64,000 nt of DNA from Amphritea balenae (GCF_003858655.1 NZ_RQXV01000005.1:124001-188000); one strand, 5' to 3'; positions 1-9,832 are shown, numbered from the stretch's first letter. The notes: generated by a model from the sequence alone, not told the origin. A program made the numbers and translations.

Positions 1-214
1 TCGGGAAAACAGCAAAATCCAGCGGCCGCATAGAATAGACACACACCAGCAGGACTACGATAGAAAGCGCGATATTGAAGGTAAAGAGCACGTCCAGAAG
101 AAAGGGTGGCATAGGCAATGTAACCATTGCCAGCACCACCAACAGCAGAAAAGGTATACCTAAATTCCCTTTTCCTACACTGCGAACGTTGTTGTATATT
201 GCCGCTCTGTCCAC
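1..214 (-). CDS. flhA: Flagellar export gate protein FlhA, N-terminal part
   Basis: FlhA forms the nonameric ring of the flagellar type III export gate in the inner membrane. Only the first 71 or so codons are in the window; the gene runs off the left edge. Reading leftward from a GTG at 214-212 gives a product with GNLGIPFLLLVVLAMVTLPM and a run ending in RPLDFAVFP, both typical of FlhA. The reading frame has a stop just upstream (217-215), so GTG at 214 is the only reasonable start, and the residues after it (VDRAAIYNNVRS) resemble relatives. It follows flhB on the same strand after a 231-bp gap, so it may have its own promoter. Confidence 0.93.
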   Translation of the reverse strand, partial: MDRAAIYNNVRSVGKGNLGIPFLLLVVLAMVTLPMPPFLLDVLFTFNIALSIVVLLVCVYSMRPLDFAVFP

Positions 215-250
215 TCAGATACCACTGTTTGTATACCGGACACTGACACT

Positions 251-344
251 AAAGCGTCAAAAAAACATCAGGAAATACGGTTAATTAAGTCAATCACAAA
301 ATTAGCATTAAATCGGCACCAAAACATCAAAATTTTGACGCTTT
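251..344. repeat. 12-bp perfect inverted repeat in the flhB-flhA gap
   Basis: AAAGCGTCAAAA (251-262) recurs as its exact reverse complement, TTTTGACGCTTT (333-344), inside the 231-bp gap before flhA. The right arm overlaps a near-palindrome, ATCAAAATTTTGAC (326-339), that resembles the published FleQ box (GTCaNTAAAtTGAC). The left arm on the minus strand contains a TTGACG hexamer that could act as a -35 element for flhA. The function is inferred; the repeat itself is seen directly. Confidence 0.5.
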
Positions 345-445
345 ATCAACCATAATGAGCTATTAGGGTAAAAATGCAAGAATCCCGCCAAAAGACTATC
401 AGGCAGGATGAAATCAAAGAGCTGTTATCCGAAAGACTGCATTAC

Positions 446-1582
446 CTAGTCATCTCGCCTGAACTCAGTAGGGATATCAGGGTTTTCATCAAGCTCTTTG
501 GGGCGTGGCCCCTGACGCTGCTTATGCCGCTGCAACTGGAAGACATAAGCCAGTACTTCAGCGACAGCCTTAAACAACCCGGCAGGAATCTCATCGTCTA
601 ACTCAGTGGAATAGTAAATTGCCCGGGCTAAGGCGGGTGACGATAACACGGCTATATCATGCTCAACGGCTATCTCACGAATTTTAAGGGCAACGAAGTC
701 CGCTCCTTTGGCCACCATAATTGGCGCCCCACCACCAGACTGATCATATTTCAACGCGACTGCGTAATGGGTAGGGTTAGTAATAACAACATCAGCATCA
801 GGCACCGCCGACATCATCTGACGCTGTGAAATTTCGCGCTGTAACTGTCTTATACGACCTTTTACTTCAGGCTTACCTTCTGTATTTTTGAATTCATCTT
901 TAACTTCCTGAAGGGTCATTTTCAGTTTTTTTGTATAGTCGTATATCTGAAAAGGTACATCTACCAACACAATCAAAATAAGAGTAGAGCTCATTATCAG
1001 AAAAGCCCAGATAACAATCTCTGTCGCATGGGACATAGCAGGTGCTACCGCTTGCGAGCCTAACGAAAACAATGCCTCCTTTGAGGCCATCAGCACAAAA
1101 AATGAGAGCGAGCCCACGACAAGAAACTTTGCCAGCGCCTTAAACAGCTCAATCAGCGCTTTAAGCGACACCATCCGCTTAATACCTGCCAAAGGATCGA
1201 TACGACTAAACTTTGGTGCCATCGACTTAGCACTCAGATTCCAACCACCCAGAGCTATAGGCCCAACAATAGCAGCGACAAGAACAATCATAAAAAAGCC
1301 AAGGAAAGCCTGAAGCGCCTCAGATAACGAATACCCCAGATGAGCCAGCATCAACGAAGGATCAACCACTGATTGCCGATCCAGAGCAAAGTTATAGCGC
1401 ATCATGCCGGCCATTTTATCGGTCACCAGACCACCAAATATCAACGCGGCGCCGCCTGCTGCTAACAACAGTATTGTGGTTGCCAACTCCTTTGAGCGGG
1501 CGACATCACCTTTCTCTTTGGCGTCACGCAGACGCTTGGCCGTGGGCTCTTCTGTTTTTTCCTGACCGCTATCCTCAGCCAT
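446..1582 (-). CDS. flhB: Flagellar export switch protein FlhB
   Basis: FlhB is the membrane component of the flagellar type III export apparatus that switches substrate from rod/hook to filament proteins by self-cleavage. The 378-residue product has the usual FlhB opening (DSGQEKTEEPTAKRLRDA), four hydrophobic segments between about residues 30 and 215, and the autocleavage motif NPTH at 269-272, with cleavage expected between N269 and P270. The C-terminal cytoplasmic domain is complete. The ATG at 1582 lies 2 bp after the fliR stop, so fliR and flhB are probably translated from one mRNA. Confidence 0.97.
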   Translation of the reverse strand: MAEDSGQEKTEEPTAKRLRDAKEKGDVARSKELATTILLLAAGGAALIFGGLVTDKMAGMMRYNFALDRQSVVDPSLMLAHLGYSLSEALQAFLGFFMIVLVAAIVGPIALGGWNLSAKSMAPKFSRIDPLAGIKRMVSLKALIELFKALAKFLVVGSLSFFVLMASKEALFSLGSQAVAPAMSHATEIVIWAFLIMSSTLILIVLVDVPFQIYDYTKKLKMTLQEVKDEFKNTEGKPEVKGRIRQLQREISQRQMMSAVPDADVVITNPTHYAVALKYDQSGGGAPIMVAKGADFVALKIREIAVEHDIAVLSSPALARAIYYSTELDDEIPAGLFKAVAEVLAYVFQLQRHKQRQGPRPKELDENPDIPTEFRRDD

Positions 1583-1584
1583 AT

Positions 1585-2367
1585 TTAGAGCCCTATACCA
1601 AGGATCTGATCAATATAGTCTAAAGCGATCGACGTAAAACGCTGATATTGCCCTAAAAAACCTTCGAGGCTGACCCAGGTAATCAACAATCCCATCATCA
1701 TTGTGAAAGGAAAACCGATAGCAAAGATATTTAACTGTGGCGCAGCCTTAGTCATCACGCCAAAAGCAAAGTTGATAACCAAGAGCGCAGTAACGGCCGG
1801 CAGCGCCATGAGTAATGAACTAGAAATCATCCAACTACCCGATTTTGCCATTGCCAGATAACTTGAAACGGGCAACCCACCGTCGGCAACAGGCAATACA
1901 TAAAAACTACGGGCAAGCACTTCAAAAAGAACCAGGTGACCATTAAAAGCCAAAAACAGCAGCATCACCATGGTCAGATAGAACTGTGAAAGAACTACCA
2001 CAGAAACACCGTTAGCAGGGTCACTGACCGAGGCGAATCCTAAACCCATCTGAGATGAGATAATCTGCCCCCCCATCACAAAGACCTGAAACAACACCTG
2101 CACCACAAAGGCCATCGCAGTACCGATCAAAATCTGCTCAGCGGTCAGAATATAAGTCTGTAACGACATTCCACCTAACACCGGCATCTCAGGCAAAACC
2201 GGCAACAAAACAACCGTCATAGCTAATGCTAAGCCCATTCGAATCCGGGCCGGCACTAGCCGGGTACCTATCATAGGTACAACCATAAAAAACGAAGCGA
2301 TACGAAAGAACGGCAGAAGAAACTGGGCGACCCATTGCTCAATCTGCAGTGTAGAAAGGGCCAGCAC
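1585..2367 (-). CDS. fliR: Flagellar export gate protein FliR
   Basis: FliR joins FliP and FliQ in the core export gate inside the MS ring. The 260-residue product is almost entirely hydrophobic, with about six membrane segments and the family start LSTLQIEQWVAQFLLPFFR. Translation most likely begins at the GTG at 2367, 3 bp past the fliQ stop; no ATG occurs before the conserved N-terminus. It sits in the standard fliPQR-flhB order. Confidence 0.95.
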   Translation of the reverse strand: MLALSTLQIEQWVAQFLLPFFRIASFFMVVPMIGTRLVPARIRMGLALAMTVVLLPVLPEMPVLGGMSLQTYILTAEQILIGTAMAFVVQVLFQVFVMGGQIISSQMGLGFASVSDPANGVSVVVLSQFYLTMVMLLFLAFNGHLVLFEVLARSFYVLPVADGGLPVSSYLAMAKSGSWMISSSLLMALPAVTALLVINFAFGVMTKAAPQLNIFAIGFPFTMMMGLLITWVSLEGFLGQYQRFTSIALDYIDQILGIGL

Positions 2368-2370
2368 AAC

Positions 2371-2640
2371 CTACCCCAGAAAGAGAGGAATATTAGCGAA
2401 GATACTATTAAAGTGATCCATTAAGCGCCCCAGTAACCAGGGGCCGGCCCACATAATAGTCAACAGAGTCACCAGTAAGCGTGGCAAAAAGCTTAAAGTC
2501 TGTTCATTGATCTGAGTTGCCGCCTGAAAAGTTGACACTATTAAGCCAACCGTCAGCGAAGGCAATACAATCACTGCAACCAGAACAACAATCAGAAACA
2601 GCGCTTCACCAAACAGATCCAGAACCATTTCCGGAGTCAT
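2371..2640 (-). CDS. fliQ: Flagellar export gate protein FliQ
   Basis: FliQ is a small two-helix membrane subunit of the flagellar export gate. The 89-residue length is normal for the family, and the sequence holds the conserved TPEMVLDLFGEAL opening and two hydrophobic helices with the family signature QINEQTLSFLPR between them. The ATG at 2640 has a GGAG ribosome-binding site 6-7 bp upstream. It lies 41 bp downstream of fliP and 3 bp upstream of fliR. Confidence 0.96.
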   Translation of the reverse strand: MTPEMVLDLFGEALFLIVVLVAVIVLPSLTVGLIVSTFQAATQINEQTLSFLPRLLVTLLTIMWAGPWLLGRLMDHFNSIFANIPLFLG

Positions 2641-2681
2641 TTCGTTCTCCTAAGATACCAAGCTACCAATTTACTTAGCTA

Positions 2682-3440
2682 CTAAGTTACAAAACTACCC
2701 GCAAGCGTTCCTATCACCATAGCCCAGCCATCAACTAACACAAACAGCATAATCTTAAATGGTAAAGAGATAATAACCGGCGACAACATCATCATACCCA
2801 TTGCCATCAGAACGCTGGCAACCACCAGATCTATAACCAGAAACGGAATAAACAACATAAAACCAATTTGAAAAGCGGTCTTAAGCTCACTGGTTACAAA
2901 AGCAGGCACTAACACAGTAAAAGGAATATCATCCGGCGTTGCAACCGCTTCAGTCCTGGAGATATTCATGAACAGATTAAGGTCATTCTCCCGGGTTTGA
3001 GCCAGCATAAAGCCACGCATAGGCACTGCGGCAGACTGCACCGCCTCAATAGAGGTTATCTCTTCATTAAGATAAGGCTGAATAGCCTGCTCATTTACCT
3101 TTTCGAGTATCGGCGACATGATAAACAGAGTCAGAAACAGTGCTAAACCAACCATAATCTGGTTTGAAGGAGTCTGCTGTAATCCTAACGCCTGGCGTAA
3201 AATCGCAAAAACAATAATAATGCGGGCAAATGAAGTGGTCATCATCAGAATTGCTGGCAAGAATGTCAGCAACGTCATCAATGCTAAGATCTGAATGGTA
3301 ACACTGTAATCTGCTGTACCGTCTGCATTGGTGGTCAGAGTGACCGCAGGGATACCCGGGTCAGCGGCTTGCACTAAGCCCGGCAGGACAAATAACAAAC
3401 CAGTGAGCAGGGACAGTAACAACCGATTCAAACCGTTCAC
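2682..3440 (-). CDS. fliP: Flagellar export gate protein FliP
   Basis: FliP forms the pentameric core of the export gate. The 252-residue product begins with a cleavable signal peptide (about residues 1-25, ending VQA), as FliP proteins usually do, followed by four membrane segments. The FliP signature region [20 protein letters not shown] is present. The start is a GTG at 3440 that overlaps the fliO stop (GTGA), indicating translational coupling. Confidence 0.96.
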   Translation of the reverse strand: MNGLNRLLLSLLTGLLFVLPGLVQAADPGIPAVTLTTNADGTADYSVTIQILALMTLLTFLPAILMMTTSFARIIIVFAILRQALGLQQTPSNQIMVGLALFLTLFIMSPILEKVNEQAIQPYLNEEITSIEAVQSAAVPMRGFMLAQTRENDLNLFMNISRTEAVATPDDIPFTVLVPAFVTSELKTAFQIGFMLFIPFLVIDLVVASVLMAMGMMMLSPVIISLPFKIMLFVLVDGWAMVIGTLAGSFVT

Positions 3441-3871
3441 TTCGCCCCCTTATTACTCAACGCTTGCTGCAACTTTGCGGCAAAATCCCCCGCTGCTGCC
3501 CCCGACTCAATCAACGGCTGCTCATACTTTTCGATAAGATTAACCCGACCTGGCGCCACACCAAGCAACAACTGCTGCTCTCCCGCCTGCACTAACACCA
3601 GTCGTTCCCTGGCAGATAAGGACAACGAAGCAACAACCCGCATAGAATTATGCTGCCCTGGCAGACCGGTAAATCGCTTAAGTGCCCAGGCAAGGAAAAA
3701 AATCAGCGCAACAACCAGAATCAATCCGGCCAGCATCTGCATTACAGAGCCACCACTGACAGGATTAACCGGTAACGGTCTGGCAGCTACCGCACCTGAA
3801 GCCACAGTAGCAAAGGCTTGTGTACTGGCAAGCCCACTCAGAGCCGCCATACAGTTAAGTTCAAACCGCAT
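3437..3871 (-). CDS. fliO: Flagellar assembly protein FliO
   Basis: FliO is a poorly conserved bitopic membrane protein that helps FliP assemble. The product of about 144 residues has an N-terminal hydrophobic stretch that may be a signal sequence, one strong membrane segment near residues 45-70 ([18 protein letters not shown]) and a cytoplasmic domain containing [15 protein letters not shown], the recognisable FliO core. The ATG at 3871 overlaps the fliN stop (TGATG); a TTG one codon upstream is also open but less likely. The identification rests on both the core motif and the position between fliN and fliP. Confidence 0.92.
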   Translation of the reverse strand: MRFELNCMAALSGLASTQAFATVASGAVAARPLPVNPVSGGSVMQMLAGLILVVALIFFLAWALKRFTGLPGQHNSMRVVASLSLSARERLVLVQAGEQQLLLGVAPGRVNLIEKYEQPLIESGAAAGDFAAKLQQALSNKGAK

Positions 3872-4278
3872 CAACGAAGCTTTTCAATACGTTCTTGAGG
3901 ACTGATCACATCGGTCAGTCGAATACCATAACGATCATTCACAACAACCACTTCACCATGCGCAATCAGGGTACCGTTGACCATCACATCCAGTGGTTCA
4001 CCAGCGACACGATCCAGCTCTACTACCGAGCCCTGATTCAACTGAAGCAGATTACGAATAGGAATATCCGCCCGACCTACTTCCATAGAAAGCTTTACCG
4101 GGATATCCAACACTACATCCAGGCTTGGATTATTCAGGGGTAAGGAGTCATCACGCAGCTCATCAAGATCTACTGACTGCCCCTCAGCACCAGCGACTTC
4201 AGACTGAGCCTGTTCAGCCATTGCTGCACCCCAGTCATCCCCGCCCTGCTCCTGACCTTCAATCTCTTCTTCACTCAT
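3871..4278 (-). CDS. fliN: Flagellar motor switch protein FliN
   Basis: FliN is the main component of the lower C-ring and takes part in switching and in docking the FliH-FliI export complex. The 135-residue product has an acidic, variable N-terminal half (about 1-55) and a C-terminal SpoA domain with the conserved stretches VKLSMEVGRADIPIRNLL and LIAHGEVVVVNDRYGIRLTD. It is 25 bp downstream of fliM and overlaps fliO by one base. Confidence 0.97.
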   Translation of the reverse strand: MSEEEIEGQEQGGDDWGAAMAEQAQSEVAGAEGQSVDLDELRDDSLPLNNPSLDVVLDIPVKLSMEVGRADIPIRNLLQLNQGSVVELDRVAGEPLDVMVNGTLIAHGEVVVVNDRYGIRLTDVISPQERIEKLR

Positions 4279-4303
4279 GAGTTATTACGCTCTTTCAACT
4301 TCG

Positions 4304-5275
4304 TCATTTATTAATCCGGTCGGTAATTTTAACCGCCAGATTTCCTCTGGATGTTCCCAGCTTACAGCTAAATACAGGTACCCGGGCCACCTTTAGCTGC
4401 AATGTATCAGAGATGTCTACCGGAATAATATCACCAGCTTCAAGCGACACAACATCCCGAAGTTTCATTTTACGCTCGGCAATCACCAGCTCCAGATCAG
4501 TGGGCGCATCAACCACATCCTCCGTCAATGAAGTCAGCCATTGCTCATCAAGCTCTTCTTCTGCCGGCTTATAACCTGAGACCAACATATCCCGAATCGG
4601 CTCCAGCATGGAATATGGCATGGTAACATGAAATTCTCCGGTACCTCCCTCCATATCCACCTGAAAGCTACTAACGACCACGACTTCAGAAGGATTGATA
4701 ACATTAGCCATCGCAGGGTTTACCTCATGCCCACTCACCTCAAACTTAAGCGGCATAACAGGCTCCCAGGAGTCTTCAAGATCAATAAAGAACTGACTGA
4801 TCACTTTATTAATCAAACGAATCTCGGTAGGAGTAAATTCACGCCCCTCTATTTTAGCGTGCCGCCCGTCACCACCGAAAAAGTTATCCACAAGCTTAAA
4901 TACCAGCTTGGCATCCATTACCAGCAACGCAGTACCCCGCAAAGGCGTAACCCGTAACAGGTTGATACTGGTAGGCACATACAAGGTATGAATATAATCA
5001 GAATATTTCATAATCTGCACGCCACCTACAGAAACGTCGGCATTATTACGCAACAGATTAAACAGCGAGATTCGGGTATGCCGGGCGAAACGCTCGTTAA
5101 TCATCTCCAGGGTCGGCATCCGGCCACGAACAATACGTTCATGGCTGGCAAGATCATATACCCGGACCTCACCTTCCTCTTCTGCTACCTCTTCCTCAGT
5201 CTCTACATCACCATCATCCACACCATGAAGCAGCGCGTCGATTTCATCCTGAGAGAGCAGGTCTTTTACAGTCAT
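4304..5275 (-). CDS. fliM: Flagellar motor switch protein FliM
   Basis: FliM links the C-ring to FliG and binds phosphorylated CheY to reverse rotation. The 323-residue product carries the N-terminal CheY-binding helix (LLSQDEIDALLHGV), an acidic linker, a central CheC-like domain with the motif HARTI-type region seen here as ARHTRISLFNLLRNNADVS, and a C-terminal SpoA domain (about 245-320). Length and domain order are standard. It lies 13 bp after fliL. Confidence 0.97.
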   Translation of the reverse strand: MTVKDLLSQDEIDALLHGVDDGDVETEEEVAEEEGEVRVYDLASHERIVRGRMPTLEMINERFARHTRISLFNLLRNNADVSVGGVQIMKYSDYIHTLYVPTSINLLRVTPLRGTALLVMDAKLVFKLVDNFFGGDGRHAKIEGREFTPTEIRLINKVISQFFIDLEDSWEPVMPLKFEVSGHEVNPAMANVINPSEVVVVSSFQVDMEGGTGEFHVTMPYSMLEPIRDMLVSGYKPAEEELDEQWLTSLTEDVVDAPTDLELVIAERKMKLRDVVSLEAGDIIPVDISDTLQLKVARVPVFSCKLGTSRGNLAVKITDRINK

Positions 5276-5288
5276 ATACCCGTTTCCA

Positions 5289-5819
5289 TCACTGCATCAC
5301 AAAGCCGGTAAAGAGTATTTTCTCAACACCGGGCTTACCAATTTTTGCCTGCATAACTGATTGTATCTCCTGCAACGCAAGATTCTGCATTGCCAGCTTA
5401 CCTTCGGTTGTTCTCAGGACGCCAAAGGCCTGCCCAGAAAACAGACGGTTAAGCTGAGAGACTATTTTAGGCATATGCTTAGTTAACGCAGCCACAACTG
5501 CCTCATCACGACTCTTAGCTTCAACATAGATCTGCATATAGTGAGTGCGACCATCATTACTTGGCACAACAACGGTAAAATAAGGACTACCTTCAAGGGT
5601 TCTTATCTTAGTATACAGCGCCTGAGCTGGCTTGGCAGGCCCAGCTTCTACAGCTGCGACCTCTTCATCCGATCCACCTAAAAAGAACATTGCACCAACA
5701 CCACCAAGAATACCTACCAGAAGCACGGCAGCAACGATGATGATCAGTTTCTTTTTGCCGGATTTTTTTTCGCCTTCCGCGCCTTCTTCAACAACCGCTT
5801 CAGTATTTTCTTCAGCCAT
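5289..5819 (-). CDS. fliL: Flagellar basal body-associated protein FliL
   Basis: FliL is a single-pass inner-membrane protein that surrounds the stator and supports torque. From the chosen start the product is 176 residues: an acidic and lysine-rich cytoplasmic N-terminus, one membrane helix at about residues 26-48 (LIIIVAAVLLVGILGGVGAM) and a periplasmic stomatin-like domain ending ILFTGFVMQ. I prefer the ATG at 5819 (MAEENTEAV) over the in-frame GTG at 5831 because it has GAGG 6-7 bp upstream and matches FliL openings. A weak GG-N9-GC sequence upstream is not good enough to call a sigma-54 promoter. Confidence 0.94.
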   Translation of the reverse strand: MAEENTEAVVEEGAEGEKKSGKKKLIIIVAAVLLVGILGGVGAMFFLGGSDEEVAAVEAGPAKPAQALYTKIRTLEGSPYFTVVVPSNDGRTHYMQIYVEAKSRDEAVVAALTKHMPKIVSQLNRLFSGQAFGVLRTTEGKLAMQNLALQEIQSVMQAKIGKPGVEKILFTGFVMQ

Positions 5820-5948
5820 TTTATGCCTCACTGATAATGCGCCAAAAATAGCGACGCAATGCCATCTTATTTTAACCTGTAGCTAAATATAACATACTGA
5901 TTCAGCAGCGGAAGCGGCCCTCAACCCATTCCGGGTTATGAACCCGAA

Positions 5949-7928
5949 TCAAGCATAATAATCGACCAGAGCCAGACTATCCTGCTGCATCTTTTCAGAA
6001 CCCGAAACATCATCCTCTCTATCCGCCGCAGCGTATCCGCCATAACCAGCGCTATCATCTGATTCACCATCAGTCTGTTGCCCCGAACTCTGATCTTCAA
6101 CGGATGAATCAGCCAGATTCAGGCCTTGCTCTTCGAACATCTCTTTTAAGCGGGGCATACTTTGTTCCAGGGCTTCACGAACACTGCCATGGGGCGTATT
6201 AAATACCACACTGACCTGCTCATTCTTAACCTGCAACTTAACCTGCAAAGAGCCTAATTCCGGTGGATCTAACTGAATTTCAGCAAACTGCCCATTCCTT
6301 GACGACATCAACATAACCCGGTCATTGACCGCCTGACTCCATGCAGGCATACCCGGTCTTACTCCCTGCGGCATCACCATCTGCACTGGCTCAGACGCCT
6401 GCCGTAGAGTTTTCGCAGCAGCAAGGGAGTCAGAAAAACTGGTCAACAAGCTTTCCTGTCGTCCGTCAGCACGCTCTGAAGACAGACTTTGGGCAGCTAA
6501 CTTTGCCAACGGATCATCAACCGACTGAGGTATCCGCTGACGTGCAGCATCGGTCAAATTCGGATCAGCCGGATTAACGCCCATATTGGCGCCAACACCT
6601 GAGAAAGACTGCCCAGGCGTCATAGTCTGTTGCTGTCCTGGCGGATTAACCGCTGCATTAGTCGCCTGATTAATAACCTGACTAGCCGATTCCTGCGCGG
6701 CATTACGACTACCGATACCTACCACTGGTTTTTCTAATCCCTCAGACAGGCCCCTGGTCTGTGCATTCCTTTCTACTTCAGACCGCGCTGTAGACTGCAT
6801 CGCAGATGCAACAGCCGGATCACCCGAAGCAGCAACAATATTTTTCTGTGCAGTTGCCTGCTCAGCTCTCTGTTCAACAGCCTGCTCAACTACCTGTTCA
6901 GCGACCCGTTCAGCCAACTGATCAACGGCCTGAGCTGAGCCTATACCATTACTAGCCGCTATTGACACTGAGGGTTCAGCTGTCGCCGAAGCCCCCTGAT
7001 TAGTTGCATCAGCAGAGATAGCCTTATCAGAAACCTGCCCATTAGCTGAAGCAAGCTGATCCTTTGATAATTCGTCTACAGACTGTACTGCCGCCTGTAC
7101 TAATCGCTGATCTGAAGACTCTACAGCAGGCCTAGCCCCCTCTTTATCAACAACTCTCTGATCAGATAGCGTCGACTGTAACTGGGCAGCATTATCAATG
7201 GACGATCCAGCAACCCGAGGATCAACCATAGTTGTTAAAGACCCACCCCTAGCAGCTAAAGACTCAGCTCTTAAGACTGAAGGGTCTGCAGATTGCTGCG
7301 TTCCCCCAGAGATTACTTGTTGAGAAAAAAACCGGCCCTGATTTAACGACGATTCAGATGACTGCAACACCTGCACAGGAACTTGCTGTGCAGCGGGCAA
7401 CGGTTTATTTAATTCAACACCAGAACCATTCTTAGCATTTGAAAGCTGACGTAAGGCACTATCGACAGCCACTGAAATATCAGCTTTTCTATACCGATCA
7501 ATTTCCGCAAGCGCATCCTTAGCCCGGCCATCGGTCAGGGAAGCCTGATTATACGCCGCTTGCAGTACCGGATTGACAGCCAACTGTCCTTCAGCCGGTT
7601 TATCAATCTGCCCACTAGTTTGCTCACCACCCGACCCTCTGGGCATATCTTCTGAAGTAACAACAGCCTCAGACACTGCCGCACCCTGGCCGGCAGACTC
7701 CGTCGCTTTCGCAGCAGGCAAAGATTCACCTGTAGACGGCAATCTCTGACCGCTTTCAGAGGGAACAGTATCGGGTGATGTTTGTTGCTGCTCAGCTTGC
7801 TTTATAGACTCAACAAAAGACGGGAACGTGCCAGATTTTGTCGACTTCGTACCTACTTCAGACGCAGCAGCAGTTCCAATATTGAGTAAAGATCCAGCTC
7901 CGGCATAAGCCGAAAGGGTTTGATTCAT
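5949..7928 (-). CDS. fliK: Flagellar hook-length control protein FliK
   Basis: FliK measures hook length and triggers the FlhB specificity switch. The 659-residue product has a long, low-complexity Q/A/S-rich region (about 1-520) and a conserved C-terminal Flg_hook domain (about 540-620) recognisable from WSQAVNDRVMLM and AEIQLDPPELGSLQVKLQV. The tail is acidic and ends DSLALVDYYA. It is longer than the roughly 400-residue enteric FliK, consistent with variable ruler regions. A short hairpin (5932-5946) without a T-run follows the stop codon. A sigma-54-like promoter precedes it. Confidence 0.93.
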   Translation of the reverse strand: MNQTLSAYAGAGSLLNIGTAAASEVGTKSTKSGTFPSFVESIKQAEQQQTSPDTVPSESGQRLPSTGESLPAAKATESAGQGAAVSEAVVTSEDMPRGSGGEQTSGQIDKPAEGQLAVNPVLQAAYNQASLTDGRAKDALAEIDRYRKADISVAVDSALRQLSNAKNGSGVELNKPLPAAQQVPVQVLQSSESSLNQGRFFSQQVISGGTQQSADPSVLRAESLAARGGSLTTMVDPRVAGSSIDNAAQLQSTLSDQRVVDKEGARPAVESSDQRLVQAAVQSVDELSKDQLASANGQVSDKAISADATNQGASATAEPSVSIAASNGIGSAQAVDQLAERVAEQVVEQAVEQRAEQATAQKNIVAASGDPAVASAMQSTARSEVERNAQTRGLSEGLEKPVVGIGSRNAAQESASQVINQATNAAVNPPGQQQTMTPGQSFSGVGANMGVNPADPNLTDAARQRIPQSVDDPLAKLAAQSLSSERADGRQESLLTSFSDSLAAAKTLRQASEPVQMVMPQGVRPGMPAWSQAVNDRVMLMSSRNGQFAEIQLDPPELGSLQVKLQVKNEQVSVVFNTPHGSVREALEQSMPRLKEMFEEQGLNLADSSVEDQSSGQQTDGESDDSAGYGGYAAADREDDVSGSEKMQQDSLALVDYYA

Positions 7929-7966
7929 ACTGCACTCCCAGGCAGATTTTTATCTACCAGAAATAC

Positions 7967-7982
7967 TGCATAATTAATGCCA
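7967..7982 (-). promoter_or_regulatory. Sigma-54-like promoter for fliK
   Basis: On the minus strand the sequence TGGCAT-TAATT-ATGCA gives GG-N10-GC spacing, matching the sigma-54 -24/-12 consensus TGGCAC-N5-TTGCA at most positions. It lies about 40 bp upstream of the fliK ATG, in the 75-bp fliJ-fliK gap. FleQ or FleR, encoded in this window, would be the expected activator; that is inference. Confidence 0.6.
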
Positions 7983-8003
7983 ATCAAATATCGAATACAA
8001 CAA

Positions 8004-8444
8004 TTAAATAAATGTGGGCCTGATTAACTGAGAACGCTCATCCAGCTCTTTCTGCTGCTGTTTGTCGGCAACCCGGCTCTCTTCATCTTTTATTTTGTCG
8101 ACCAGAGAATCAACCGCCTGATGGTGCCCATAAGCCTTCTGCCAGTAGGTTTTAACCTGCTCTAACTGGGCCCGCTCCATAATCAATGCTTTCTTCTGCT
8201 GCTCTATCGCTACACGCAACTTTTGCATAAAAGCCTGATGCGTTTGCAACTGCCCCAATGAAACACCCTTAGCACCTGCAGCATAAAACTCATTAGCATA
8301 GTCATTATAATAAGACTCTAATTGCTGCAATGTTTGCTCGCCCTGCTGCACTTTCGATTGTGCCTGAGCTAATAACTGATCAGCCTGCTTACGCTTACGC
8401 TCAGCCAGGTCAAGCACCACCTGAAGCCTCTTAGAACGCTTCAC
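8004..8444 (-). CDS. fliJ: Flagellar export chaperone FliJ
   Basis: FliJ is a coiled-coil protein that sits as the central stalk in the FliI ATPase ring and recycles export chaperones. The 146-residue product is highly charged and helical throughout (for example LLAQAQSKVQQGEQTLQQLE), as expected for a two-helix coiled coil. The start is a GTG at 8444, immediately after the fliI stop (2 bp gap); no ATG is available nearby. Assignment rests on size, coiled-coil character and the position after fliI. Confidence 0.93.
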   Translation of the reverse strand: MKRSKRLQVVLDLAERKRKQADQLLAQAQSKVQQGEQTLQQLESYYNDYANEFYAAGAKGVSLGQLQTHQAFMQKLRVAIEQQKKALIMERAQLEQVKTYWQKAYGHHQAVDSLVDKIKDEESRVADKQQQKELDERSQLIRPTFI

Positions 8445-8446
8445 AA

Positions 8447-9832
8447 CTAAGCCTGATTACCCATCTGAATCTGCTGCTGAGCATTTTTATGCTCCTGCGC
8501 AGGCGCCGGCGTTAATACCAGCGCAAGATCAGTCAGGCTTTTCTGAAAAGCATAGGATTCACTGAGGCCCTGCTGTAAAAAAGCATTCATTAATGGCATA
8601 CGCTCTATAGCAAAGTCCGTTTCCGCATCAGTTCCTCTCACATAAGCCCCGATAGAGATAAGATCACTGTTCTGCTGGAATTTTGAATACAACTGTTTAA
8701 AGCCCATCGCAGCCTTAAGGTGATCAGACCCCACCACTTGCGGCATCGCCCGACTGATAGACTGCTCTATATCAATCGCCGGATAATGACCTCGCTCAGC
8801 CAAACTCCGGGACAGAACGATATGACCATCAAGAATCGCTCTGGCCGAGTCAGCAATCGGATCTTGCTGATCATCACCTTCAGTCAGAACTGTATAAAAT
8901 GCTGTAATAGAACCACTCCCCTGAGCACCGTTACCGGCCCGCTCAACCAGCTTGGGCAGCTTGGCAAATACTGAAGGTGGGTAGCCCTTTGTCGCCGGAG
9001 GCTCACCCACCGCCAGGGCAATTTCACGCTGCGCCTGAGCAAAGCGGGTTAATGAATCCATTAACAGTAGTACATTTTTACCTTGTTCCCGAAAGTACTC
9101 AGCCAAACGAGTGGTCAGCTGCGCAGCTCTCAAACGCATCAGGGGTGATTCATCCGCCGGAGAAGCAACCACCACAGAACGCGCCATCCCTTCGGCGCCA
9201 AGACTATGATCAATAAACTCTTTTACTTCCCTGCCTCGCTCACCGATAAGACCGACAATAACAATATCGGCCTCGGTAAAGCGGGTCATCATCCCCAGCA
9301 ATACACTTTTACCCACACCACTACCGGCAAATAGCCCTAAACGCTGCCCACGCCCGACACTCAGCAGCGAATTGATTGCCCGAATACCTACATCCATCGT
9401 CTGATTTATAGGCTGACGACTCAGCGGATTGATACTTTTACCCTGCAGCGACACTGTCGATTTACAACCTAAGGGTCCCAGACTATCTAACGGCTTACCT
9501 ACGCCATTAATAACCCGACCGAGCAACTCAAAACCGACCTCAACATCACCACCACCCTGCATAGGGCTCACCCTGGCACCAGGCGCCAAGCCCTCCACCA
9601 GATCAATCGGCATCAGATAAATTCGATCACCCGAGAAGCCGACCACTTCAGCTTCAACCGGATCACCTTTTTCAGGGTATATAAGACAATAATCACCCAT
9701 TGAAGCCTTTATACCAACAGCCTCAAGTGTAAGACCAATAAGACGGGTAATTTGCCCGTGGGCAACAGGGGAAGGGATCTGATAGTCCAGACCAGACAAA
9801 CGTGACAAGCGTTTTTTCAGACGGTCAGTCAT
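8447..9832 (-). CDS. fliI: Flagellum-specific ATP synthase-like ATPase FliI
   Basis: FliI is the hexameric ATPase that energises the early steps of flagellar export. From ATG 9832 the product is 461 residues and begins [14 protein letters not shown]. It carries an N-terminal beta-barrel domain, Walker A AGSGVGKS at residues 169-176, a Walker B region near [17 protein letters not shown], and the F1-beta-like C-terminal domain. An upstream in-frame ATG would add 29 poorly conserved residues inside fliH and is rejected; 9832 overlaps the fliH stop by 8 bp (ATGACTGA), the usual coupled arrangement. Confidence 0.97.
   Translation of the reverse strand: MTDRLKKRLSRLSGLDYQIPSPVAHGQITRLIGLTLEAVGIKASMGDYCLIYPEKGDPVEAEVVGFSGDRIYLMPIDLVEGLAPGARVSPMQGGGDVEVGFELLGRVINGVGKPLDSLGPLGCKSTVSLQGKSINPLSRQPINQTMDVGIRAINSLLSVGRGQRLGLFAGSGVGKSVLLGMMTRFTEADIVIVGLIGERGREVKEFIDHSLGAEGMARSVVVASPADESPLMRLRAAQLTTRLAEYFREQGKNVLLLMDSLTRFAQAQREIALAVGEPPATKGYPPSVFAKLPKLVERAGNGAQGSGSITAFYTVLTEGDDQQDPIADSARAILDGHIVLSRSLAERGHYPAIDIEQSISRAMPQVVGSDHLKAAMGFKQLYSKFQQNSDLISIGAYVRGTDAETDFAIERMPLMNAFLQQGLSESYAFQKSLTDLALVLTPAPAQEHKNAQQQIQMGNQA

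Noticed and set aside
374-601. 75-codon plus-strand frame overlapping the flhB 3' end
   Set aside because: Mostly antisense to the conserved FlhB C-terminus; low-complexity product without family resemblance.
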